A stretch of DNA of 64,000 nucleotides from CBDDKZ01 sp965230415 (GTDB lineage Bacteria > Bacteroidota > Bacteroidia > Cytophagales > JAAEPT01): contig CBDDKZ010000005.1 of NCBI GenBank assembly GCA_965230415.1, positions 3,906,001 through 3,970,000 on the forward strand. The letters run 5' to 3'. Made by a program: the position numbers and the translations under genes. This document shows, one piece after another, positions 26,488 through 34,962 of the stretch. The notes beneath the pieces were generated by a model. It saw only the letters and a list, made by a program, of their open reading frames with translations, had not been told where the DNA came from and searched no databases. Numbering within the stretch: position 1 is the first letter of the stretch; each line of letters starts with the position of its first letter.

Positions 26488-28896
26488 TCAAATTACAAGT
26501 TTTAGGGAAAGTTTGATGAGTGAGTTTTCTCTTAGAGTGGCATAGCGATATGGACCAAATCGGTTGTAATAACCTATTCCAAAACCTGCTTTTATACCCG
26601 CTGGTCTTATCACCAGAAGGTCGTTTACCAAGAAACCTGCTTCATAATATCCCTTTTCCAGGGTCTTGAAAGGTACGTTGTCGTGCCTGTCCGGGTGAGT
26701 CAGATGCCCAAATCCCATATTGAAAGCAGCCTCAATAGAAGGTCGGAAGTTTTTGTTTTTTATGAAGTTGATGTAGCCAAAATTATGTGCATAAAATAAA
26801 TAGAAGAATTTGTCATTTAAAAACTCATTATAGCCCATGGTTTCGAAACTATTATGAGTAATTGAGTTGAGGCCAAGACTACCACGACCGGAAAACAACT
26901 GGAAATAGGGGAGTTGACCTATGGCCATACCACTACTTATCTGTATATGTGATGTGCCCCATCCTATTATGGGAATATCCCATTCTAATTTTGATATTAT
27001 TTTACTAAAACTGTATTCTCCTCCGAAATTGTTAAAACCTTTCACATACTCAAACCAAACAATTGGATAATAGGTGGAAAAGGGGAATTTTTTATGAAGT
27101 AAGAGGAAAAAGCGTTCTCCAAAGGCGTACCTGAAACCAACAGACCATGTGGCATAATTAAACGAGCGTGTGTTTCGCGGAGTATAATTGTAATTATACA
27201 TGGCTACTTGATGACTTCTTAGCGCGTTAGTGAAAATATGCAAGTACCTGGCAGGTTTGGCACTGAGATCGAAACTCGCCGCAGTTATATAATCCATGTA
27301 CTGCACGTTTAATTTTCGAAGCCATTCTGTTGAATACTGCGGCCGGTCGAAATGAAAATTAGGCAAACCGGCTTCCTTTACATCATAAAAGGAACTCAGC
27401 TTTGCTTCAATTTCATATTTGGGATAAAGGTTGAGAAAAAGATTAGCGCCAAATTTAAAACCATTGTCTTTAAAACCATAAGCGGCATATCCACCCAAAG
27501 AGTAGAATTTAGATATATTTTCGCTGGTCCTTCCACCTATACCGAGTCGTAAACCCTCAAAATTATTATAGGCAATTAAATGTCTTATCTCCAAAATAGT
27601 GTTCTTGAAGGCGATTTCTTTAAAATAGAGGTGCTCACCAATATTTAGAATTCTATCAAAGTTTTTAATGGTGCCTACGCTATCATAAAAAGCATAGGTG
27701 TGTTTATCTCGCTCGGTTAAAGGTAGTTTGCGAACGCTTTCCCAATAACTTTCCGTGTAGTCAGTATTTGGGTCGTATTTGATAGCAATGTCACTAAATT
27801 GTTTTTTACTGTAACTAGTATCCAACACGAGATCGCTTATTACCGTTTTAGTGGTCGCCGTAAAACTCAGTTTTTTATCCGTAAGATTATCGAGTGTTAA
27901 GATGGTGTAATATTTATAAGGAAACCACTTTCCATCAACCTGTTTGCTTTGTTGCATAGAGCGTATGTGGAGCCCACGGCTGATGGCGGGTTCAATGATT
28001 GCCGCTTCAATGGCAAACTGATCGGAGTTGATAAAATAATAGCCTTTTACCGACTCAAAGCGTGCGCTGAGTTTGGGATTGAATTTAACCACATAAGTGA
28101 CGAAATCTCCCCTGGGAATAGTGTCAACAACTTCAAATTGGTAACGTATGAATGTGTTGTTGTTAACGGGATTGGTGAATTCATTGCCGGCAATCCGGAT
28201 GAATCTTTTGTAAAGTGATAAAGATTGCATTTGCGAATTAATACTCACCAGTCGAGGCCTTTCCACCCCGGAGATTCGGGATGAAGTGATGACCTCTTGC
28301 TCATTGAGGTCGCTCATATACCTTCGATTTGTTACCGATTCGGAAATAATGAGGTGGTGCGCTTCCGGGTAATTGGTTAGTTTAAGTTGCACCCTGGCCA
28401 ATAGTTCTTTAATAAAACCCTTGGTGTCCTTTATTTTATTACTGGCTATATGAAATTTATTGTAGGTGTTATAGTAAAAGGGTATTTTGCCCTCCGGGTC
28501 GTTCTTAAACCGATAGGCCAAGACTTTATTCATGAGTTTCTTGGCGTCATAACTGGTATATCGTATGAAGCTAAAATTATTTATTCTTTTCAATGGTACA
28601 ATCAGTGTGTCGACATTAATAGAATCTATAAGGTAAATTTCGTAATTGTCATTTTTCACACTTAAATGGTGAACAGAGCTATCTTTTTTGAGCTCCAGTA
28701 GACCGTCAATATCACTCAGGTAGTGATTAGTGCCGTAAATAATATGACTAAATGGAATGCTGAGTTTTGATTCCGAATCAACTACTGATAGTACAAAAGT
28801 TGAATCGTCTTGTGCAAGTACCTTACCAGAGAATACCCCTAAAAAAATAAAAATCGTAAGAAATAAACGAGTTCTATGGTAAAAACAAGGTGACAT
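26488..28896 (-). CDS. DUF5686 outer-membrane protein with carboxypeptidase-like domain
   Basis: An 802-residue exported protein. A signal peptide (to about residue 28, VLAQ) is followed by a carboxypeptidase-regulatory-like beta sandwich (30-105: FVLSVVDSESKLSIPFSHII, SDIDGLLELKK), then the DUF5686 region starting KKLMNKVLAYRFKNDPEGKIPFYYNTYNKF. The last 350 residues show alternating aromatic beta strands of a large barrel ending in LKLVI. Proteins of this kind are common in Bacteroidota; the molecular role is unsettled. The start codon overlaps the stop of the patatin gene by one base (TGATG), so the two are translationally coupled and probably act together at the envelope. Confidence 0.85.
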   Translation of the reverse strand: MSPCFYHRTRLFLTIFIFLGVFSGKVLAQDDSTFVLSVVDSESKLSIPFSHIIYGTNHYLSDIDGLLELKKDSSVHHLSVKNDNYEIYLIDSINVDTLIVPLKRINNFSFIRYTSYDAKKLMNKVLAYRFKNDPEGKIPFYYNTYNKFHIASNKIKDTKGFIKELLARVQLKLTNYPEAHHLIISESVTNRRYMSDLNEQEVITSSRISGVERPRLVSINSQMQSLSLYKRFIRIAGNEFTNPVNNNTFIRYQFEVVDTIPRGDFVTYVVKFNPKLSARFESVKGYYFINSDQFAIEAAIIEPAISRGLHIRSMQQSKQVDGKWFPYKYYTILTLDNLTDKKLSFTATTKTVISDLVLDTSYSKKQFSDIAIKYDPNTDYTESYWESVRKLPLTERDKHTYAFYDSVGTIKNFDRILNIGEHLYFKEIAFKNTILEIRHLIAYNNFEGLRLGIGGRTSENISKFYSLGGYAAYGFKDNGFKFGANLFLNLYPKYEIEAKLSSFYDVKEAGLPNFHFDRPQYSTEWLRKLNVQYMDYITAASFDLSAKPARYLHIFTNALRSHQVAMYNYNYTPRNTRSFNYATWSVGFRYAFGERFFLLLHKKFPFSTYYPIVWFEYVKGFNNFGGEYSFSKIISKLEWDIPIIGWGTSHIQISSGMAIGQLPYFQLFSGRGSLGLNSITHNSFETMGYNEFLNDKFFYLFYAHNFGYINFIKNKNFRPSIEAAFNMGFGHLTHPDRHDNVPFKTLEKGYYEAGFLVNDLLVIRPAGIKAGFGIGYYNRFGPYRYATLRENSLIKLSLKLVI

Positions 28897-31217
28897 CAGT
28901 TGTTTAATAAATTGCGCAAGGTATTAAGTGCTTTCTGATTATTTTTTTCGTAGATGGTACGTTTAATACTATGCTTTTCTCTTGTAGTTAAGTGCCAGCT
29001 CAGCGAGGCTCTTTCCTGTTCCTTTTTCTCTTCAAGGCTCTCTAGGTTGAGATGTTTTTCCTTGAGTAAATCCCAATCTTTAGGCTGTGGTATATATTCA
29101 AAGCTAACAAAGTCGAGCGATGAGTTAAACCAGCTGGATCCATATTCAATGTTAGACTCATTCTTAAAATCCTGTATAGCATCCCAGTTGTTTAGTAAGC
29201 CTCCAATGGGGTTGAACATTTTGTTCCAGATTGATTTTTTGACAAACTGTTTCACTTCACGGTCTTTTTCTGTGTCCCGTATGCTCACTATAACGACACC
29301 TCCCGTATTTTCGGCAATCCAATCCTTGAAAGTATACATGAACCTAACAGCATCCGTAATTCCAAAATTATCGGAAAGTCCTGCATCCATTATTTCCATA
29401 GTAGGTTCACTGGGCAGGTGTACATTTGGTGTGATATACGGGAAAGTAGCGCTCATACGTAATGCACTAAGAAAACGAACGTTTTTGGCTTCCTGCTTTT
29501 CAAATAAGCGCATAAAATCGATCCCTTTAAAGCGTGGTTTGTATAGGCTGTCTGAGGTGTGTTCAGGTCGAGACATGTAAGATACGTGCTGAGCCGAAAT
29601 ATGTAATTTCCTCCCGTCGTTAATAATTGAGGGTGACATTATTAACATAGGTATTTTACCTTCCTGTTCTGGTTTTTGATAATCAATAAGGCGCTTATTC
29701 AAAAAAGATTCTGTGTTCGAATTTAACTGTTCTTCAAAGGCATATCCGCGTCCTTTGTAGTAAGAATGATCATTAAATTTAAATTTTTGAAAACGTAAGA
29801 AGATATCGCTTACCACTAAACTGAAAATCATTGGATTCAAAATGTCTTTTCCAATATTGTCTGTATATTTCGGGTCATGAGGTGTTGGGATTTTGTTTTC
29901 TAAATAGCGGAGGTAAATTTCCCTGTAATAGCTAGCACCAACAAGTCCTCCCGATGCACCGGTTATAAGCATGGTATGATTCATAAGTTCGCCGTTGAGC
30001 GTACTATCTACGAATCGCAAGGTGTTAGTCGTCCACATAGCCGAACGTTGTCCTCCTCCGCTAAAGCATAAAAAAATCATTTTAGGTTTTTTGTCCTCCG
30101 GGAATTTTGCACGCCAGTTATTAAGGATTTGAATGGTACTTTCCTTATCCTTTTTAAAATTCTTTTCAGAATTAAGCTCTTTTATCGTGGCCTTGGAATA
30201 TTTCGCTTTTTCAGTCTCATAATTTAGGCCAAATGCCTCATAATGTGAGTGAATGATCTCTTTTTTAACAAGAATATTCAATACTACAAGGAGCGTTATG
30301 ACTCCTGTTATCGCCCATCCTCTTAGCCAGTAAGAGAAGGCACCTGTGAACATGATTATAAAGGAACTAAAAAGAAGACCGCTGGCAGCAGCGGGAATCT
30401 GGAAAATTTCACGATCTCGAAAGATACCTATCACCATAATGGTAACAAATACAAATATTTCAACGGAAACGGCGTTCAAATGGTGCTGGTCAATGATTTT
30501 TAATAAACGTAATTTATCGTACTTGTACTCCTGGTCCACTCTTCTTATCCGACCATTTAGTTCAAGGTAACTCAGAATTGTATAGCGTTTTTTCTTCGCA
30601 TCCTTTAATTTTTTTATGACTTGTACCGTGTTTATCTTTTTCTTTCTGAGTGTACTGTCGAGGTTTTGTGCGATATCTGGAAATACGTCTCTGTTTGTCC
30701 TTCTGAAATAAGCAAAAATGATCAAAATGGTCACCGATGCGCCAAGGATAAATGCCAATGCTTCAATAAATATATCTCCATCGTTCTCAAACCCAAATTG
30801 CTTTTGAAATTGTATGAATTTGTATAAATAAGTGATAAAGAAAAGGAATGGAATAATGCTGTTATTTAGACAATACTTAACAAAGGGATATTTAATCGTT
30901 CCCAGAAATGCAAAGCGGTGACTATCAATAATGTATGAGGTGATGAAAAAAGAGATAGTAAAAACACCGTATGAAATCCCCATGATTAACATGCTTTTAA
31001 ATGTCACCTCATGCAAGTACTCAGGATCAAGAAAAAGGTAAGGCAAACCAATATTCTTTCCCATGTTACTGGTGATAATACTAAACAGTAATATCCAGAA
31101 GGACATCAGCACCTGATTTTTTTTGAAATTAAGAAGCAGCAATTGAACAGGGAAGAAGTAGGTGATTTTATCTCTTATTTCTTTAAATCGCGTCTTGAGT
31201 CTATTCACTTCTATCAA
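28896..31217 (-). CDS. Membrane-anchored patatin-like phospholipase
   Basis: A 773-residue protein. The first 330 residues contain about eight hydrophobic helices in two groups (25-135 and 150-320, with a cytosolic linker). The patatin domain follows: oxyanion motif SGGGQRSA, nucleophile elbow GASGG with S422, and the Asp of the dyad in DAGLSDN (D611). It should hydrolyse acyl esters of membrane lipids. The C-terminus is a basic/acidic helical tail (LEEKKEQERASLS). It is the first gene of a coupled pair with the DUF5686 protein. Whether it recycles phospholipid or acts on outside targets is unknown. Confidence 0.85.
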   Translation of the reverse strand: MIEVNRLKTRFKEIRDKITYFFPVQLLLLNFKKNQVLMSFWILLFSIITSNMGKNIGLPYLFLDPEYLHEVTFKSMLIMGISYGVFTISFFITSYIIDSHRFAFLGTIKYPFVKYCLNNSIIPFLFFITYLYKFIQFQKQFGFENDGDIFIEALAFILGASVTILIIFAYFRRTNRDVFPDIAQNLDSTLRKKKINTVQVIKKLKDAKKKRYTILSYLELNGRIRRVDQEYKYDKLRLLKIIDQHHLNAVSVEIFVFVTIMVIGIFRDREIFQIPAAASGLLFSSFIIMFTGAFSYWLRGWAITGVITLLVVLNILVKKEIIHSHYEAFGLNYETEKAKYSKATIKELNSEKNFKKDKESTIQILNNWRAKFPEDKKPKMIFLCFSGGGQRSAMWTTNTLRFVDSTLNGELMNHTMLITGASGGLVGASYYREIYLRYLENKIPTPHDPKYTDNIGKDILNPMIFSLVVSDIFLRFQKFKFNDHSYYKGRGYAFEEQLNSNTESFLNKRLIDYQKPEQEGKIPMLIMSPSIINDGRKLHISAQHVSYMSRPEHTSDSLYKPRFKGIDFMRLFEKQEAKNVRFLSALRMSATFPYITPNVHLPSEPTMEIMDAGLSDNFGITDAVRFMYTFKDWIAENTGGVVIVSIRDTEKDREVKQFVKKSIWNKMFNPIGGLLNNWDAIQDFKNESNIEYGSSWFNSSLDFVSFEYIPQPKDWDLLKEKHLNLESLEEKKEQERASLSWHLTTREKHSIKRTIYEKNNQKALNTLRNLLNN

Positions 31218-31570
31218 TTATTGCTTAAAAAAAGGTGTCATTCTATTCGAATATACGGAAAATTTTATGCTGATAGACATAAAATTGATTTCGATTAATA
31301 TTAACCCCAAAAATTTGATCACAAGGTTTTGTGTTCTTGTTATGTTGATAAAATAAAGAATCGCTCTCAAGCATATATGGTGTAATGAAATTTTTGAGCT
31401 AAGTTATTTAAAATCTGAAGATTAGGTGTCATTTGAATTTCCTTTAGAAAAAAATCCTGCGGTCTTGGCTGCTTTCTCTAATATTAAAAACACTTTTTTT
31501 GAGCAGATCTACGTACAAAGTAACATTCCTTAACTTAGTTTTATTATTTTTGTAAGTCAGTTTATAATGT
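31218..31570. promoter_or_regulatory. Divergent promoter region with candidate -7 element for lepA
   Basis: This 353-base AT-rich gap separates the patatin gene from lepA and must hold promoters for both. TATTTTTG at 31545-31552 matches the Bacteroidota -7 consensus TAnnTTTG and ends 18 bases before the lepA ATG. I see no clear -33 TTTG at the standard distance and no other structure. Confidence 0.35.
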
Positions 31571-33358
31571 ATGGAGAACATTCGTAATTTTTGCATCATT
31601 GCGCACATTGATCATGGTAAAAGTACTTTGGCAGACCGTCTGTTGGAGTTTACATCAACCGTGAGTGATCGCGATATGCAAAATCAATTATTAGATAATA
31701 TGGATTTAGAGCGTGAACGTGGTATTACCATCAAAAGTCACGCTATACAAATGGAGTATAAATCGAATAGAGGTACCTATGTATTTAACCTTATCGATAC
31801 TCCCGGACACGTGGATTTTTCTTATGAAGTATCGCGTTCCATTGCTGCTTGTGAAGGCGCATTGCTGGTTGTCGATGCCGCACAAGGTATAGAAGCGCAG
31901 ACCATATCTAATTTGTACCTGGCTATTGAGAATGACCTTGAAATAATTCCGGTTCTTAACAAGATAGATTTACCAGGAGCACAACCCGAAGAAGTAAGCG
32001 ATCAAATTATAGATTTAATTGGTTGCGAGAAAGAAAGTATTATTCACGCAAGTGCCAAAGAGGGGATAGGGATACAGGATATTTTAGAGGCAATAATTGA
32101 CAGAATACCAGCTCCGGTTGGAGACCCGGAAGCTCCGTTGCAAGCCTTGATTTTCGATTCGGTATTTAACTCTTACAGAGGTATTGAGGTCTACTTTAGA
32201 GTACTCAACGGTAAGATTCATAAAGGAGATAAGGTGAAGTTTATCGCCACAGATAAAACCTACTATGCAGACGAAATCGGTATTTTAAAATTAGACCAGG
32301 AGCCTTGTCAGGAGATTTCAACAGGAAACGTGGGGTATATCATTTCCGGAATAAAACAGGCAAACGAAGTTAAGGTTGGCGATACCATTACCTTAGAAAA
32401 TAATCCCTGCGAAGCGGCGATTGAAGGATTTGAGGATGTGAAACCAATGGTATTTGCCGGGATTTACCCTGTAGATACGCAAGATTTTGAAGAATTACGT
32501 ACTTCTCTTGAAAAACTACAGTTAAACGATGCTTCACTAGTGTGGGAGCCCGAGACTTCGGCCGCTCTTGGCTTTGGGTTTCGTTGTGGTTTTCTCGGAA
32601 TGCTTCACATGGAGATTGTCCAGGAGCGTTTGGAGCGCGAATTTAATATGACTGTTATTACTACGGTTCCTTCAGTGTCTTATAAAGCTTTTACTACAAA
32701 AGATGAGTTGCTGATCGTTAATGCACCTTCAGAGTTACCCGAATCTAACCATTTAAATAGGGTAGAGGAACCATATATCAAAGCACAAATAATTACCAAG
32801 TCTGAGTACGTCGGAGCAGTAATGTCCTTGTGTATGGATAAAAGAGGGATTATAACCAATCAGGTTTACCTCACTTCTGACAGGGTTGAATTAACTTTTG
32901 ATTTACCGCTCGCTGAAATGGTTTTTGATTTCTTTGATAAACTCAAAACAATTTCACGTGGATATGCTTCCCTGGACTATGAATTATCAGGGTACAAAAA
33001 ATCCACTTTATCGAAATTAGATATCCTTTTAAATGGCGACAAAGTAGATGCTTTATCGGCCATTGTACATCGCGATAAAGCGTATGATTGGGGGAAACGT
33101 TTGTGTGAGAAGTTGAAAGAACTCCTGCCGAGACAGCAATTCGAAATTGCCATTCAAGCTGCTATCGGACAAAAAGTGATTGCCAGGGAAACGGTAAAAG
33201 CACTTCGTAAAAACGTGACGGCGAAATGTTATGGAGGTGATATTTCGCGTAAGCGTAAATTACTCGAAAAGCAAAAGGAAGGTAAGAAACGCATGAGACA
33301 GGTAGGCAGTGTGGAAATTCCACAAGATGCCTTCATGGCCGTGCTCAAATTGGACTAA
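31571..33358 (+). CDS. lepA: Elongation factor 4 (LepA)
   Basis: A 595-residue translational GTPase. P-loop AHIDHGKST (residues 11-19), switch I RERGITIKS, switch II DTPGHVDF and NKIDLP are all canonical. The family-specific C-terminal domain (SALGFGFRCGFLGMLHMEI; CYGGDISRKRKLLEKQKEGKKRMRQVG) is complete. LepA acts on stalled or mistranslocated ribosomes. It heads a run lepA-folD-queE with gaps of 13 and 19 bases. Confidence 0.98.
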   Translation: MENIRNFCIIAHIDHGKSTLADRLLEFTSTVSDRDMQNQLLDNMDLERERGITIKSHAIQMEYKSNRGTYVFNLIDTPGHVDFSYEVSRSIAACEGALLVVDAAQGIEAQTISNLYLAIENDLEIIPVLNKIDLPGAQPEEVSDQIIDLIGCEKESIIHASAKEGIGIQDILEAIIDRIPAPVGDPEAPLQALIFDSVFNSYRGIEVYFRVLNGKIHKGDKVKFIATDKTYYADEIGILKLDQEPCQEISTGNVGYIISGIKQANEVKVGDTITLENNPCEAAIEGFEDVKPMVFAGIYPVDTQDFEELRTSLEKLQLNDASLVWEPETSAALGFGFRCGFLGMLHMEIVQERLEREFNMTVITTVPSVSYKAFTTKDELLIVNAPSELPESNHLNRVEEPYIKAQIITKSEYVGAVMSLCMDKRGIITNQVYLTSDRVELTFDLPLAEMVFDFFDKLKTISRGYASLDYELSGYKKSTLSKLDILLNGDKVDALSAIVHRDKAYDWGKRLCEKLKELLPRQQFEIAIQAAIGQKVIARETVKALRKNVTAKCYGGDISRKRKLLEKQKEGKKRMRQVGSVEIPQDAFMAVLKLD

Positions 33359-33371
33359 TAAATTATTAGTA

Positions 33372-34241
33372 ATGAAGTTATTGGACGGAAAAGAGGCATC
33401 GGCCGCCGTAAAAGAAGAAATAGCTGCGGAAGTAAGCAAAATAAAGGAAAGTGGCAAGCGTGTCCCGCACCTGGCTGCTGTTTTAGTGGGTGACGATGGC
33501 GCCAGCAGAACGTATGTCAACGCCAAAGTAAAAGCTTGCGAACAGATAGGCTTTGACTCAACACTTATTGAATTCGAAGCATCGATTAGTGAAGCAGCGT
33601 TATTGGCAAAAGTGGATGAATTAAACAACGACGATAATATTGATGGCTTTATAGTTCAGGTACCGCTTCCTGATCATATAGATGAACATAAGGTGGTAGA
33701 AATGATAGCACCGGGAAAAGACGTCGACGGCTTTCATGCCAGTAACCTGGGAAAAATGTTACTGGATCTTCCAACCCTTATACCTGCCACGCCAAAAGGG
33801 ATAATGACCTTACTTGAGAAAAATAACATTGAAACCTCCGGCAAGCATTGCGTCGTAATGGGAAGAAGCCACACTGTGGGAACGCCTATAAGTATCTTAA
33901 TGTCTAGAAATACAAATCCGGGAAATGCCACGGTGACACTGGTGCATAGTCGTACTAAAGATATAGCTGCTGTTACCAGGCAGGCAGATATTTTAATCGT
34001 GGCGGTAGGTAAACCGATGTTTGTGACTGCGGATATGGTAAAAGAGGGAGCAGTAGTCGTTGACGTAGGAATACATCGTGTCGAAGATGCTACCGCTAAA
34101 AGAGGATTTAGATTAAAAGGAGATGTTAAGTTTGACGAAGTGGCAGAAAAATGTACTTATATATCTCCGGTACCTGGAGGTGTAGGTCCTATGACGATCG
34201 CCGCCTTATTACAAAATACTTTACAAGCTTATAAGTCTTAA
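33372..34241 (+). CDS. folD: Bifunctional methylenetetrahydrofolate dehydrogenase/cyclohydrolase FolD
   Basis: A 289-residue enzyme. The ATG at 33372 is chosen because it gives the normal opening MKLLDGKEASAAVKEEI; an in-frame start at 33309 would add residues overlapping lepA. Landmarks are YVNAKVKACEQIG with the catalytic Lys/Tyr pair, VQVPLPDHID, PGKDVDGFH, the NADP-binding VMGRSHTVGTP and the terminal VPGGVGPMTIAALLQNT. It interconverts methylene-, methenyl- and formyl-THF for one-carbon supply. Confidence 0.97.
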   Translation: MKLLDGKEASAAVKEEIAAEVSKIKESGKRVPHLAAVLVGDDGASRTYVNAKVKACEQIGFDSTLIEFEASISEAALLAKVDELNNDDNIDGFIVQVPLPDHIDEHKVVEMIAPGKDVDGFHASNLGKMLLDLPTLIPATPKGIMTLLEKNNIETSGKHCVVMGRSHTVGTPISILMSRNTNPGNATVTLVHSRTKDIAAVTRQADILIVAVGKPMFVTADMVKEGAVVVDVGIHRVEDATAKRGFRLKGDVKFDEVAEKCTYISPVPGGVGPMTIAALLQNTLQAYKS

Positions 34242-34260
34242 CGAGAAACATAGTGCACAG

Positions 34261-34863
34261 TTGAAGGACCGCTTGCCGGTCATGGAATCTTTTTACACTA
34301 TTCAGGGAGAAGGAAGGTTTCAGGGAAAAGCAGCCTATTTTATACGCCTGGCAGGCTGTGATGTGGGATGTCATTGGTGCGATGTCAAGGAGTCTTGGGA
34401 AGTGGGGGATTATCCTCAGATCTTACCCTCCGAACTGGTAGATAAAGTCAAAGAGGTGAGCGGAGAATTGGTGGTTGTGACAGGTGGTGAACCTTTTACT
34501 TACGATTTATCGGCATTAACATCGGCCCTTCACAGGGCTAACAAGAAATGTCATATTGAAACTTCAGGAGCCTATCCAATAAGTGGGGATTGGGACTGGA
34601 TATGCTTTTCTCCCAAAAAATTTAAAGAACCACTAGAAGCATTTTATCAAAAGGCTCACGAACTAAAAGTGGTGGTTTTTAACAGGTCAGACTTGAAGTG
34701 GGCAGCTGAACATGGCAATAAAATGAACGACAACGCTTTTCTTTATTTACAACCAGAGTGGTCTAAAAAGGATAAAGTAATGCCCGAAATTATTGAATTT
34801 GTTAAAGAAAATCCCAAATGGCGCATTTCAATACAAACGCATAAATACATGGATATTCCTTAG
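34261..34863 (+). CDS. queE: 7-carboxy-7-deazaguanine synthase QueE
   Basis: A 200-residue radical SAM enzyme with the cluster motif CxxxCxxC in AGCDVGCHWCD (residues 32-42), FYTIQGEGRFQGKAAYFIRL before it and VVVTGGEP after it. It converts carboxytetrahydropterin to CDG in queuosine biosynthesis. The first possible start is a TTG at 34261; the residues it adds (KDRLPVM) match the LPxME pattern that precedes FYTIQGEG in relatives, so I prefer it over the ATG at 34282. It is shorter than many QueE proteins, with a reduced core like other members in Bacteroidota. Confidence 0.93.
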   Translation: MKDRLPVMESFYTIQGEGRFQGKAAYFIRLAGCDVGCHWCDVKESWEVGDYPQILPSELVDKVKEVSGELVVVTGGEPFTYDLSALTSALHRANKKCHIETSGAYPISGDWDWICFSPKKFKEPLEAFYQKAHELKVVVFNRSDLKWAAEHGNKMNDNAFLYLQPEWSKKDKVMPEIIEFVKENPKWRISIQTHKYMDIP

Positions 34864-34962
34864 AAGGCCTATTTCCGGGACAAACGGCTTTTTAAAATTT
34901 TTAACTTTTCATTATATTAATAGTTTAGTACAATTTTATTTCTCTCGTAATCGAAAAAATTT

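Noticed and set aside
28954..29580. 208-codon open frame antisense to the patatin gene
   Set aside because: Runs opposite the conserved patatin catalytic domain; low-complexity, Leu/Ser-rich sequence and no start context.
33309..33371. Longer start for folD inside lepA
   Set aside because: The extra residues are a shadow of the lepA 3' end and do not belong to the FolD family opening.
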